Below are positions 28,899-38,718 of a stretch of DNA of 64,000 bases, one piece after another. A model generated the notes under the pieces. It was not told where the DNA came from and did no database searches. It was given only the letters and a program-made list of their open reading frames with translations. The DNA is from Diplonema japonicum. Lineage: Eukaryota > Euglenozoa > Diplonemea > Diplonemida > Diplonemidae. The stretch spans positions 225,001-289,000 of the forward strand of contig OZ025735.1 in assembly GCA_964019335.1 (NCBI GenBank). The letters are read 5' to 3'. The translations under genes were made by a program, and so were the position numbers. Position 1 is the first letter of the stretch. Every line of letters starts with the position of its first letter.

Positions 28899-30374
28899 GA
28901 AAGCCATGGGCTTCCAAGACAACCCTACCACCTACATCCTCAAGAACCTCGCCCCACCGGTGGATTACTACGCAGAGGTAAATTAGTATGTTTTTTTTTT
29001 TCTTTTTTTTTCTTTTTTTTTTTTTTTTTCTAATTACTGTAAAGTGAAAAAGTGTCGGCCTCACTGTCGGGGCGAAAGCCGTGGTGACAGATAGGCAGAA
29101 TAGCCTTGGCGAGCTTGTTTCTGCACTGCAATTTTGCACCTTTGCAGAAGGGTTGCTTCTCACCAACCCTGACCCAAGGACTTTGGAGGACTGTATACTT
29201 TTCCACCAACTGGGCCCACAATGAGGTTATACCAGCCGAGATCGCCCAGGCAAAGTAACCAAGGCCATGGCGCAAGAAGGGCACCCACCCGGAGGTACTC
29301 CTCGAGCTTGCTGCACGGCATCTCGTAGTTGGTGAATTCTCGAAATCCAGCGACGTTGGTACTATTCTCACACAAAGAATTTCACGCTGATTCATTCTCG
29401 GCTAATTTGTAGTCATACTAGAGGTAGTGATGCCTTTTCGAATTTCTTTACCATCTCAACCTTCATCCCTAGGGATGTCCGTTCCAAAACTAACAAGAAG
29501 AATTTCCCGGACAGTTTGAGTTTTTTTTTTCTTTTTTTTTTTTTTTTTTTTTACTATTATTTTTAATTCACCACCAGCCCTGACGCACTCACGGAGCAGG
29601 AAGTGGAGGATTTCATCGATCAGATCCGAGAGTACAGCCCGTCGGACCCTGACGCAATACATAAGTCGGTCAAGTGGATCCTGGCACGTGAACATAAAAT
29701 CAAAGATGTCATGAAGCTTTTGGAGCTCCGCCTGCAAGACATGTACCTCCACCAACCCGGCAAGAGGCTGCAGGCGCTGTACATGCTGTTCGCCCTGTTG
29801 AAGAAAGCGAAGAGTGAGGACTCGGCCATCATAAGCGTGCTGTCACGCGGCGGGTACATCACAAAGATCATGAAGGTGATGTGTTGGAACCAGGCCGCAG
29901 CGGCAATAGGGTTCATCAGCCAGGTCCTTAGCGGGGCCTTTGAGATTCGCACCATTAACGAAGGTGAGTTTTTAGCGCTCTCCTCCTTGATCAAAGGTGA
30001 TGCTGAGGTTCAGATGCTGAAGATGACATATGGCATAGCTGGCCCCGGCGCACCCCCTGGCATGATGCCCTGGGGCAGTGCACCTCTCCCCTTGGGGCCC
30101 CCACCCCCTGCTGCTTCTCGTGGTGCAGTCGCAGTGCGCGGAGACTCCGATTCTGAAAGGTATATTTTTTTTTCTTTTTTTTTTTTTTTTTTCCAGAACA
30201 GTGAGCACTCCCCATCACTGAAATTTTATTTAAAAAAAAAAAAAAAAAGAAGAAAAAAAAAAAAACAGCTCTGACTCCCGCCAACGCCGCCGCCGACGAC
30301 GACGTGAAGACGATTATGGCAACGCCCCACCCGCACGGGGAGGCGACAGGGGCAGAGACTTCTACAGGAGGTAG
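28213..30374 (+). CDS. two-RRM plus CID-like RNA-binding protein
   Basis: Exons 28213-28845, 28897-28985, 29578-30159 and 30269-30374 (TAG) give 469 residues. RRM1 has RTLWLGGITTVHSEEAL and IAFVNFMTMQAA. RRM2 has NIVWIGGLHIPPLTERF and IAFINFQTIQHA. Exon 3 encodes a helical CTD-interaction-like domain (DPDAIHKSVKWILAREHKIK through LQALYMLFALLKKA). Then comes a Gly/Pro-rich linker and an Arg tail (SSDSRQRRRRRRREDDY, GGDRGRDFYRR). The layout resembles U2SURP- or SCAF-type nuclear RNA-processing factors. Exon 2 uses the donor GTATGT at 28986, not GTAAAT at 28978, because only that keeps phase into exon 3. Intron 2 (592 nt) carries foreign-looking sequence. A 94-bp copy of the exon 3 start lies inverted at 44625. 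Confidence 0.83.
29041..29400 (-). other. coding-like insert inside the RRM-CID intron
   Basis: The minus strand is open over much of this block, for example TNVAGFREFTNYEMPCSKLE and LCLGDLGWYNLIVGPVGGKV in one frame. It is unlike the homopolymer context and probably a relic of a mobile-element gene. No motif is recognised. Confidence 0.3.
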
Positions 30375-30616
30375 GTGAAAGAGGAAAAAAAAAGTGTTTC
30401 GTTTTTTTTTTTTTGTGAGGGGAAAGTAGTAGTGTGTGTGTCATCATAACAAATTCTTGTTTTAATTGGGCCGAAAAAAAAAAAAAAAAAAAAAAAAAAC
30501 ACAAAAGAAAGTGTCTAGTCTACTCGCTTTAAATTAGTTATTACTTTTTTGTTCAAAAACAAAAGACAAAAAAAAACAAGAAGAGGGGAGTATATATAAA
30601 AAAAAAAAAAAAAGAA

Positions 30617-31240
30617 ATGTCTCGGGTAAAGTACGAAATACGAAAGACACCCGAAATGGAGTTTGTGAGCAGTTGCAAAGAAGGCGCTTTTGAGAAGGTT
30701 GTTGAGTTGTTGGAAGGGGGTGCCGACCCCAACACGAAGGGACACGTGTATTATAAAAACAGGCTCATGGGGTTGAAATTTTCCAATGACTGGGGGAAGT
30801 ACATTATGACACACCAAAGCGAGGACAGGCTCATGGGGTCAGCGCTGCATTACTGTGTAATGGGAGGCAAACATGATGTTTTTGGACTACTGCTTGCTTT
30901 TGGCGCCACATCGGCCGCTAGGCTAAATCTTCCTCCTCATATGCCTCACGAGGTCACGGTGGAGCAGCTTATAGAAAAGCAAGATGACCCTATCTGCCAG
31001 AAGCTTACTCTCTTCTTTAAAGTGTGGTCTGTTCTTGACGCGACAAATCCCAAGAAGAGTGCCATGCTCGGGAAACTACCGCCCTCAACACACGTAGTCC
31101 TCAAACCTTACCTTGAGACGCTAGTTAAGCGACACCAGGAAGACGAAACGCTAAAAATGCTAAAGAGAGCCGTTGCTCCCTCCGACGAACTCCCGAACCC
31201 ACCTGAGACAGAGGCGTTGCTGCAAGAAATCTCTGGATAA
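30617..31240 (+). CDS. small ankyrin-repeat protein
   Basis: 207 residues, single exon. The repeats are degenerate but recognisable: EFVSSCKEGAFEKVVELLEG with GADPNTKG, then SALHYCVMGGKHDVFGLLLA. The rest (about 120-207) is helical with no known motif. It is probably a protein-interaction module, and no partner can be inferred. The ATG follows a TATATA-A-run leader. Stop TAA. Confidence 0.78.
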   Translation: MSRVKYEIRKTPEMEFVSSCKEGAFEKVVELLEGGADPNTKGHVYYKNRLMGLKFSNDWGKYIMTHQSEDRLMGSALHYCVMGGKHDVFGLLLAFGATSAARLNLPPHMPHEVTVEQLIEKQDDPICQKLTLFFKVWSVLDATNPKKSAMLGKLPPSTHVVLKPYLETLVKRHQEDETLKMLKRAVAPSDELPNPPETEALLQEISG

Positions 31241-31327
31241 GGAGGGGGAGAGATTTTTTTTTTTTTTTTTTTGAGATCAATTTCCACTGTGTGCTTTTTC
31301 CCCCTTCCCCAGATTTTTTTTTTTGAT

Positions 31328-31372
31328 GAGAACAAGGGGGCGTCTCACAAAGACTTCCTTTAACTCATATAT
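31328..31372 (+). repeat. dispersed repeat R2, copy at 31.3 kb
   Basis: Forty-five bases starting GAGAACAAGGGGGCGTCTCA and ending CTTTAACTCATATAT, identical to 42429-42473. Looser relatives, sharing the CTCCTTTAWCTCTTAT part, lie at 8011-8045 and 14282-14325. All are followed by T-rich or AT-rich sequence. Confidence 0.7.
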
Positions 31373-31452
31373 TTTTTTTTTTTTGTATGATTCAAAAAAA
31401 AAAAAAAAAAAAAAAAAAAAGCGGGGAAGTAGCGGGAAAATAAGAATAAGAT

Positions 31453-32162
31453 ATGGCGTTTTTCAAGAAGATCATGGAGTTCTTTAAGGGGTATGGAGGG
31501 GTAAAAAAAAAAAAAAAAAAAAAAAAAAGGTTGTTTTGGAAGCAAGAGATGGAGCTGACGCTTGTTGGTCTTCAGAACGCGGGCAAAACCACCCTGCTGA
31601 ATGTTATCAGTGACGGAAAGGCGAAACCGAACACCATCCCGACGGTGGGGCTGAACATCAGAAAAATAACAAAGGGTAATGCCCCCCCTTTTCTTTTGAA
31701 AAAAAAATTTTTTTTTTCCATAGGTAACATCTCCATTAAGCTGTGGGATATCGGCGGTCAGCCCAGGTTCAGGGGAATGTGGGAGAGATACTGCCGAGGT
31801 GTTAACGCCATAGTGTACGTGGTGGACTCTGCTGACAGGTCTACTGTTGACGCGGCGCAGAAGGAGCTGATGGAGTTGATGCAGAAGCCCGCTCTTGAGA
31901 AAATTCCACTCCTGGTTCTGGGAAACAAGAACGACGTTCCGTCGCACATGAACGAGGCTGAGCTGCGCCAGGCCCTGTATGAGAAAAAAAAAAGAAAAAA
32001 AAAAAAAAAAAGAAAAAAAAAAAAAAAAAAAAAAAAAAAAACAGCGATCTCGACTCCATCAAGGGCCGAGAAGTGTGTGTCTACAGCATCAGTGCCAAGA
32101 ACTCCGTAAATATCGATGTTACTTTGCAATGGCTGATCAAGAACGCGAAAAAGAGCAGCTAG
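31453..32162 (+). CDS. ARL8: Arl8 small GTPase
   Basis: Exons 31453-31490, 31530-31675, 31724-31976 and 32045-32162 give 184 residues, matching the usual Arl8 length. Arl8 sits on lysosome-like membranes and recruits motor adaptors. Splicing yields [19 protein letters not shown], the P-loop GLQNAGKTT, the switch I region [33 protein letters not shown], the guanine motif GNKND and [18 protein letters not shown], nearly collinear with animal Arl8. There is no N-terminal myristoylation Gly; the start is an amphipathic helix, as in Arl8. Introns 1 and 3 are almost pure A (39 and 68 nt); intron 2 has a T-tract and CATAG. One of the most secure multi-exon models here. Confidence 0.97.
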
Positions 32163-32174
32163 ACATTCTTTTCG

Positions 32175-32205
<31 letters not shown>

Positions 32206-33515
32206 AAGAAGAAAGAAAGAAAGAAAAGAAAAAGAAAGAAATGAAAGAAACAAAAATTAGCGGCGCTGTAGTGAAAACGATATCTCCCCTCCCCCCTTTC
32301 CCCCTTTTTTTTTTGAAGTGTTCAAAGTTTTATTTGAAAACAGAAAAGGGGGGACGGGGAAGGGGCGAGAAGACCGAAAAAAAAAGGGGAGGGGAAAAGA
32401 GAATGGAAAAAAAAGAGAAAAAAACTAAATAAACAAAAGAGTGATCAACGCAGTGATTTTTTTTTTTAAAGAAAAGAAGATTTCCGTGATAAGGGATGAA
32501 GGGGATGTGCTTTCAAAAAGAAAGACGCAATGGCTGTATTGGATTTCCTTTTTTTTTCTTTTTGTTTCTTTGACAATTTTACTGGCCTATAATAATGTTT
32601 CTTGTAAGTCTCTTTTTGTTGGTGAAGTCATAGCTGGCACTTCTTCTTTTTCCCGCACCCATCAGTGATCCCCCCCCCTTTTTTTATCTTTTCCGTGTGG
32701 ACTTGGCACTACCTGTCTCTTTTCTTTTTTTTCTTTTTTTTTCTTTTCTTCCCCCCTGTTTCCCCCAACTTCTTTATCCCTGCTCCCCCTGTTTTCTTTT
32801 TATTCCACTGTTTTCTTCCACTCATACGTGTATCTAAAACCCCCCCCTTTTTTTTGTCATTTTTTTTCTGCTGTTTTTTTTTTCTTCTTTTTTTTTCTTT
32901 CCTTACTCGGTGCTCTCTCTCTCTCTATTCTTTTATAAAAAAAAAAAACAGAGAAACAGAAGGATGGGGAGGGGAAGGATAACAAAAGAACTTCCAGATG
33001 ATATTAGTGCCGGGAAGACAGTATTTATTTTTTTCGAAAAATGGGGGGGGGGGGGGGGGGGGACAGAAGAACTGAAGAGGGGTGGTTTTCGCAGAAAAAA
33101 AGAGAAAAAAAAAACCTTTTTTAGTAGAAACGATTTTCTGTCTTTTTTGCTGCTGATGAGCCGTAAGAAAAGCCATCCAGGGCATAATAAACTTTTAATT
33201 TTAAGCTTTTTACGAGAGTTGTTTGGTCCGTCCCTTTCCTTGTTGTTAAGTAGCTTTCTTTGATTCCTTTGTGCAGAACTGGGGGTTTAAGAGAAGAGAG
33301 AGAAGAAAAAAAGAAATGAACGGAGAGAAAAAAAAAAAACCTTTTTTTTTTTTGCCCCCTCCCCCCACACTTTTTATTTTTTTTATTTTTCATTCATTCT
33401 TTCCAATTTTTCCCCCCGCTCCCGCTTTCCTGCAACACTACCTTTCTTATTTTTTTTTTTTAAATCTTTTTTGACCAACTAAAAAAAAAAAAAAAAGAGA
33501 GAACAAACAAACAAT
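32163..33515. other. intergenic, with weak coding-like patches
   Basis: Long T-, C- and G-runs. A stretch at about 32475-32668 is open and could encode a one-pass membrane peptide (WLYWISFFFLFVSLTILLAY). At 32964 an ATG after an ACAG acceptor reads MGRGRITKELPDDISAGKT, then a GTATTTATT donor with a G-run. Neither could be assembled into a gene. Confidence 0.3.
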
Positions 33516-34376
33516 ATGACGGAATTCGGTAAACTGACAAAATTGATAAACGAGCTAAAACAAGAAATAGAGATACAGGGCCTCACAAAAAGCTTTAAGG
33601 AGAAAGCATTTTACGACGGTTGTGAAGATAAAATTGCAAAAGTCGTGAAAACCTGGGAAGAGGGCAACTGCTTCGCCAGGTGTAAAAAGCTGGATGAAAA
33701 ACTATCGGCAGGGGTTTACGGCGACGGGATGCAAAAGAAAATAGCAAACCTGAGCAAGGACGTGAGATCGCTCAGAAAAACCATCCTCGAGCTGAAGGAC
33801 TGGGCGGCTCTCAGAACTACTCAAAAAATCGAACAAATCCCACCAGCCCTCAAAGGCTGGCGAAAATGTGGAACACTAGAATACACCAACCAAACAGCCG
33901 TTTTCACACCAGGTGAAAAATGGGCTGGTGTTTTAACCATCAGAGGACCAAAATACAGCCCTTACTTCGGGTCAGACTGGAATGTTTCGATAGATAGCTT
34001 AAATGGCACTATAACGTCTGAAGGCACCCTCGGGAAGGTCATGTTTGTGCGCAACATACCTTGGGGCACTCCTCCTTGTCTCTTGACGTTCACTGCCAAC
34101 ATTTGTACTCTCATGTCCTCGCCTCGTTCTATAAAGCCTGCCGTGCATGAAGGCTTGGTACGGTCGCATGTGCAGGGGTTTGTGTCCACCATCGCCGCTA
34201 CTCGGCGGTTGAAGACCATCTTGCTCATCCTACTCCGAATGGACACCCCGACAGATCTCGTTTATTGCATGTTCCATACTTACCTTGGGTTCAGCACCTC
34301 CTCGTACACTACCGACCTTGCTTTGCAGACCACTCCTTCCCTTATGGATGTTGACCGCTTGACGAGGGTTTCCTGA
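33516..34376 (+). CDS. unknown protein with N-terminal coiled coil
   Basis: 286 residues, single exon. The first 115 residues are Lys/Glu-rich and helical (KLTKLINELKQEIEIQGLTK, then KIANLSKDVRSLRKTILELK). The rest is mixed beta-like (AVFTPGEKWAGVLTIRGPKY) with no recognised family. Codon use and A-rich leader match its neighbours. It ends 26 bases before a T-run that leads straight into a truncated retroelement, so the extreme C-terminus could have been altered by that insertion. Confidence 0.6.
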   Translation: MTEFGKLTKLINELKQEIEIQGLTKSFKEKAFYDGCEDKIAKVVKTWEEGNCFARCKKLDEKLSAGVYGDGMQKKIANLSKDVRSLRKTILELKDWAALRTTQKIEQIPPALKGWRKCGTLEYTNQTAVFTPGEKWAGVLTIRGPKYSPYFGSDWNVSIDSLNGTITSEGTLGKVMFVRNIPWGTPPCLLTFTANICTLMSSPRSIKPAVHEGLVRSHVQGFVSTIAATRRLKTILLILLRMDTPTDLVYCMFHTYLGFSTSSYTTDLALQTTPSLMDVDRLTRVS

Positions 34377-34402
34377 TTTTTTTGGGGTTTTTTTTTTTTT
34401 TC

Positions 34403-35517
34403 CCTGGGCCGAACGCGGACACGTCTTTAGGGACGCGGTGAGGAAAGCCCGGAGCAGGTCGCTGGCGAACGAGAGGAACACAGTGAGAGGGATGGAGGCG
34501 GGAGCGGATCCCAAAACCAACCAACTATGGAAAACAGCCAAAGACCCGCTCATGTCCTACTGCCTGAGACGGGTTATCACCGGAGGGGTCCCCTACCTTA
34601 GCCCGCATGCAGGAACGAATCAAAGAAGCGTCCCCCTGGCACCAGAAGGTGACGGCACCGAAGAAGTCGAAGAGAGCATAAGCCAAGTCCCAACAACGAC
34701 AGTATCACGCACACAAGGGTTCAGGTGCGACCTGTGTGAATCACCGTACCCGGACACGGTAACCCTACTCCGCCACCAACTCTACGAGTGCGCCTGCGCA
34801 CAGGAAGAGCTAGCACAGGACGGCTTGGAACCACTGCGCAACAGGACAGGATGGCCCCTATGTCTGGAATTGCACGCGATTCTGCCGAGAGGACATGACT
34901 TTGCGTACCTAGAGAAGCTGCAACGATACTTAGCCGTGGTGGTTGAGAAACGAGACGTAGAGCTCATGCAGAAGGAGGATGTCAACACACAGCCGCTACC
35001 GTGGATTCGAAATGTGGTAGGTAAGAAATGCCCCGTTCCGATAGCTGGCGAGCTCGAAGGAGTGAGCGGGGTCCTGTCCCAGTACCTGAACCCGCTGCTA
35101 CAATGGTTGTCACAACTGCGCTGGGTGGAGAAGGACACCACCTCGGAGGTGTCGGCGGTGGAACTGGCCATTGACTTCGAATGGACGACCGGAAAGTCTT
35201 TGGGAGGCCTGCTGGAAGATAGGGCGCGCAGAATCAAAGCTCTCATCGTAAAGATAAACACAGCATGCAGGGCACGGAAGAAGCGACGCCCCTTCCCAGC
35301 GGACGAGAGAAAAAGAGTGAAGTCCCTCATCGCCATTGGAGGAAAGGCAGCTATTGGTTTCTCCAGGAGGCCTATTTTCGCCACCCGCTCCACGCACGAC
35401 AAGCTAATGGAATTGAAAGCCGACTACAAGCGGGACCGCATCACACGACTCCGCAAGACGCTCACGGCCTCAATCGGAATGAAAGCAATGCTCCAGAAGG
35501 GGAGTATTAACAGATAG
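34403..35517 (+). pseudogene. second non-LTR element, 5'-truncated to its C-terminal domain
   Basis: Open from just after a T-run at 34403 with no start codon. It aligns with the C-terminal third of the element at 10481: ERGHVFRDAVRKARSRS against ARGHEIRRVTKAIRRNA, zinc knuckle CDLC-x-H-x-C, then ELAIDFEWTTGKS against ELALDFEATTKQL, and FSRRPIFATRSTHDKL against YTCRPTFASYDKVR. The two are clearly homologous but diverged, so they are different subfamilies. No reverse transcriptase remains. Confidence 0.85.
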
Positions 35518-35595
35518 ACCCCCCCCCTCCCATAGGGCGGCCCTCTAGCGGGGGGCTTGTCCTGTACTTTGAGTTTTTTTTTTTCTTTTTTTTTT
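35518..35595 (+). repeat. 3' tail of the second non-LTR element (R4, copy 2)
   Basis: After the stop come a C-run, CATAGGGCGGCCCTCTAGCG, CTTGTCCTGTACTTTGAG and a T-run. The CTTGTCCTGTACTTTGAG portion recurs at 15054. The poly-T end directly meets the piggyBac target site. Confidence 0.7.
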
Positions 35596-37374
35596 TTATC
35601 CCCTAAACGCCCGGAGCCTACCTACGGTACCCCCCCCATTTTCGTTGTTGCTTTAAATACTCAAAAAAAGGGCAGCATGCAACCATAGGAAGGTGCAAGG
35701 AAAGGGTAAACGGTACTAAAATTTTCAATTCCAGGTGCCAGATTCAGATGAGAACACTTAACTATGTGTGTAAGAGGGGGGTTGAAGGTGTACTTTTTAT
35801 GTCCGATTTTGGGGGGTCTTGTCGTGGGGGGTCCGTGGAGTTATGGCTGGGGTAAATAGGGCAGCATTCAGCCCTATTTGGTGCCCTGAACTCTAGGATT
35901 GAGGTCAGTCTGGAGACTTTTTGGGGCTGTGGGATGAAAAAAGCAACTTGCGAGTTTTTTTTCCAGCTGGGGTAGCATGCAAGGGTAAAAAACACGTTTT
36001 GCATAAGGGGGTTTTGCAACAGGGGCACCACGTTTGCACCTTCTTCCCGTACCCAGGAACAGCATAGAGCACCCTCCTCACCTTCGTTCCGTTCATCATG
36101 GTCTCGGAGGTGTGATTTAGGGTCAAATCGAGACGTTTTGGGCATTTCTGAGTGAGGGAATCCTCATTGCTAGCGTGTTTGCGCTTGGGGGTCGGTGACG
36201 GTGTTGTCGGGGGGTGTGTGCTATCGGTTTTTGGGGCATGGGTGAGAAGCTTGCCAACAAGTTCTTCTTTGAAGCTCGGGAAGCCATAATTTTTGCCACA
36301 TTCCCTGCTCTTCTTCCAGATTATCGAGGGGTTGGCAACACAGCTTTCCAGGACCCAATAAAAAACGACCATGGTCCACTTCCGGGTTTTCATATGCCGA
36401 ACTCCAGTCCCCTGGAGCTGGTCTTGCAGGTCAGGGGTCGACAGCAAACCCTTAGGAGTCGACAGTACGCATGACTAGGTCCTGTGTTGCGGACTTCTTG
36501 CTGAAAATGTTGAAATTCGCCAGGTAACAGTTTTATGAGTCGCATGTAGCGATTACCTTGATGCCCACCGTGCCATGACTTTTATTGTTGTCGGGATAAC
36601 ACTGTCGTCAACAGACAACCACTTGCCAGGGGTCCGCACAGTCCAACACCGGTTGACAATGATGTCAAGAAACTTGCGCATGAGGTGCAGTTTCAGGCCT
36701 TCCAAATGCTTTCCAGGTTGTCAAAGGTGAGGTAGCGCTGTATGTCAACGAATCGGTTTCCTCATTTTCTCAAAAGCCGGGATGGTTAAATTAGAATTTG
36801 TTGTCCAGTAGCTCTTCATGTTCGGTGCCGAGCGTAAACCCATTAACAGGACCAACCCAAGCCAAATTTTGTACTCTGGGATGGAAAGATTCAGATTCCG
36901 CTGTTTTTTTGAACCGAAACGACCGTTCGTGGAAGAAACTATGAGCTCAAGTACCGCGTGTGTAAAAAAAAAAATTAAAAACACCCTCCTCATTGGCCGC
37001 TTCACCTAGAGGTGTCCCAAGCCCACCTTTTTACGGAAATGATATGTTTCGGGCCTTTGGGAGTATTTCTCCCACCCAAGCATCGTTTCCGGCCCCTCTT
37101 TGACCGCCTCATCGTCTTTTTCTTCTTTTTCTGACCAGTCGGGGGAGACGCACGTTTTCGCTGCTATTTTGACCATCTGATTTCATTTTAAGCCAACCCT
37201 GCCGGTTTCAATTAAAACAAAACTTTTAACGCAAAATGTAGTTCCAAGACAAAATAAACCGCGCAACAATGCCATATTTTGAAGTCCAGGGGCCGTGTTC
37301 AAAAAAAAGTACTTAGCGAAAAAGCAAATTTTGAAATAAGGACAAAAACGTCCGCGCGGGCGTTTAGGGGTTAT
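35596..37374 (-). mobile_element. second piggyBac-like element, TTAT target site
   Basis: 14-bp identical TIRs CCCCTAAACGCCCG at 35600 and ending 37370 are flanked by TTAT on both sides, a one-base variant of the piggyBac TTAA. Minus-strand remnants encode piggyBac transposase, so the element is inserted opposite to the host genes. It is 1.77 kb long. Confidence 0.85.
35762..37005 (-). pseudogene. piggyBac transposase remnant (minus strand)
   Basis: Minus-strand fragments appear in family order: near 36745-37005, STNGRFGSKKQRNLNLSIPE and IWLGLVLLMGLRSAPNMKSY (N-terminal conserved block). Near 35905-36447 come WTMVVFYWVLESCVANPSI and the Cys-rich end CPCCKTPLCKTCFLPLHA. The catalytic centre between them is not openly readable and frames are interrupted, so it is inactive. 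Confidence 0.8.
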
Positions 37375-37488
37375 AATTGAAAAAATAGCCTTTTTTTTTT
37401 TATTATTATTATTCTTTGATCTTTGTTTTAAAAAAAAAAAAGGAAAAAAAAAAAACACGCACACTTGATAAGTTTAAAAAAAAAAAAA

Positions 37489-38274
37489 ATGCCGCGTCAG
37501 ATCGTTTGGCTCACTGGGATGTCCACCTCCGGGAAGACCTTCCAAGGGGACTACATGGCACAGGAGCTTGGCTTCCACCACGTTGACGGCGAGAAGGCAC
37601 TGTCACGCCCCGAGACGAAGGCCGTTGCGGACACAGTGCAAAAGTTCTACCAGGACTACGTATTCAAAGGGCTGGAGGCCCCAGAGGAGCTGTGGGTGCC
37701 CTACCACGATCTGATCTGCAGCGAGATCTTCAAGGACGCGGAGGCGGTTGGGGAGGACAAGGGAATCGTGGTGAGCCTGTCGAATTACTCCCGAAAGGTG
37801 CGGGAGTACTGCAGGAAGATGATCACGACACACTTTTCCGACAAGGCCACCTTCCGGTTTATCCACCTAGGTGTCCTTCCTGAGCACTTCGCAGCAAGGA
37901 CTCTCGTCCGGTATAAGGACTACTGCAAAATCCAGGATTTAAATTTTGAGAAGTTCTGGGAAGACATGGTGAAGAAAGGTCCTTACACTACAGAAGAAGC
38001 TGCACTTGAGGCCTTGCTAGAGGATGCGATGCTGAAAGGGTACGACAGCTACTGTGAGGAGACCGATGGGGATGATGTGTTGATTCCCACAGGGGCAGAC
38101 CACACTGGGGTTGCTGAGAGGATACACTTGTTGTTGGGGGCACCGCCTCCTTCAGAGAAGGTCACAGATCCTGACTTCATCAAGGCCATCATCAAGATCC
38201 AGCACGACCGCTTTGCGGCTGCTAAGGAGTTCCTCGCCGAGCAAATGGAAGAAGGCAAGATATCTTGTAATTAA
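37489..38274 (+). CDS. P-loop kinase-like protein
   Basis: 261 residues, single exon. Walker A is WLTGMSTSGKTFQGDYMAQE (G-x4-GKT), followed by HHVDGEKAL, the position of an acidic substrate-side residue in nucleoside or gluconate kinases. Other blocks are KGIVVSLSNYSRKVREYCRK and RFIHLGVLPEHFAARTLVRY, where an R-containing lid would be expected. This is the general P-loop small-molecule kinase fold. Substrate not identifiable, and shikimate/gluconate-kinase-like proteins are the closest idea. Start chosen at the ATG after the A-run, which gives the usual beta-strand just before Walker A. Confidence 0.72.
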   Translation: MPRQIVWLTGMSTSGKTFQGDYMAQELGFHHVDGEKALSRPETKAVADTVQKFYQDYVFKGLEAPEELWVPYHDLICSEIFKDAEAVGEDKGIVVSLSNYSRKVREYCRKMITTHFSDKATFRFIHLGVLPEHFAARTLVRYKDYCKIQDLNFEKFWEDMVKKGPYTTEEAALEALLEDAMLKGYDSYCEETDGDDVLIPTGADHTGVAERIHLLLGAPPPSEKVTDPDFIKAIIKIQHDRFAAAKEFLAEQMEEGKISCN

Positions 38275-38304
38275 CTCGGGGGGGGGGGGGGGGGAGAAGA
38301 AAAA

Positions 38305-38620
38305 AATAGAAGAAATCGCCTACCTAACTCGTACACCCTGACGCCCCTCAATATCTATCCACAAGGGGCGCATGTCTATGAAGCTTGGCAAAAGGCTCTC
38401 TCTATCTCTATTTTTTTTTTTATTTTGTTTTTAATGAGCCGTTATCGAATTACATTACCTTTTTATTTCTTTTTTTCACAGATTTCAGGAAAAAAATCGG
38501 AACTACCTGGGCAAGGAATGTTGTTTCTACCACACCAAAAAAAAAGTACCAGGGGTGTTCCCGACCTTCGATTCTGAAGACGTTGATCCCTTCTTCTTTT
38601 TTTTTTGCTTTAGTATTTAT
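38305..38620 (+). other. possible unassembled small gene
   Basis: Two coding-like + stretches. 38308-38398 reads SYTLTPLNIYPQGAHVYEAW, and after a TTTTCACAG acceptor (about 38480) comes RFQEKNRNYLGKECCFYHTK then VPGVFPTFDSEDVDP. Their composition is protein-like and distinct from the flanks, but start, stop and phase are unresolved. They lie just upstream of the DeSI gene and could be a separate small gene. Confidence 0.35.
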
Positions 38621-38718
38621 TTTTTTAACGGGACAAAAAAAAAAAAGACAACAAAAAGAAAACACTTCCCTTTTTTTTTCTATCTTCCCATTTTTTGACA
38701 CACAAAACAAATCAACCC

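Noticed and set aside
28978-28983. GTAAAT as donor of the second RRM-CID intron
   Set aside because: Gives the wrong phase and an immediate stop in exon 3; GTATGT eight bases later keeps phase.
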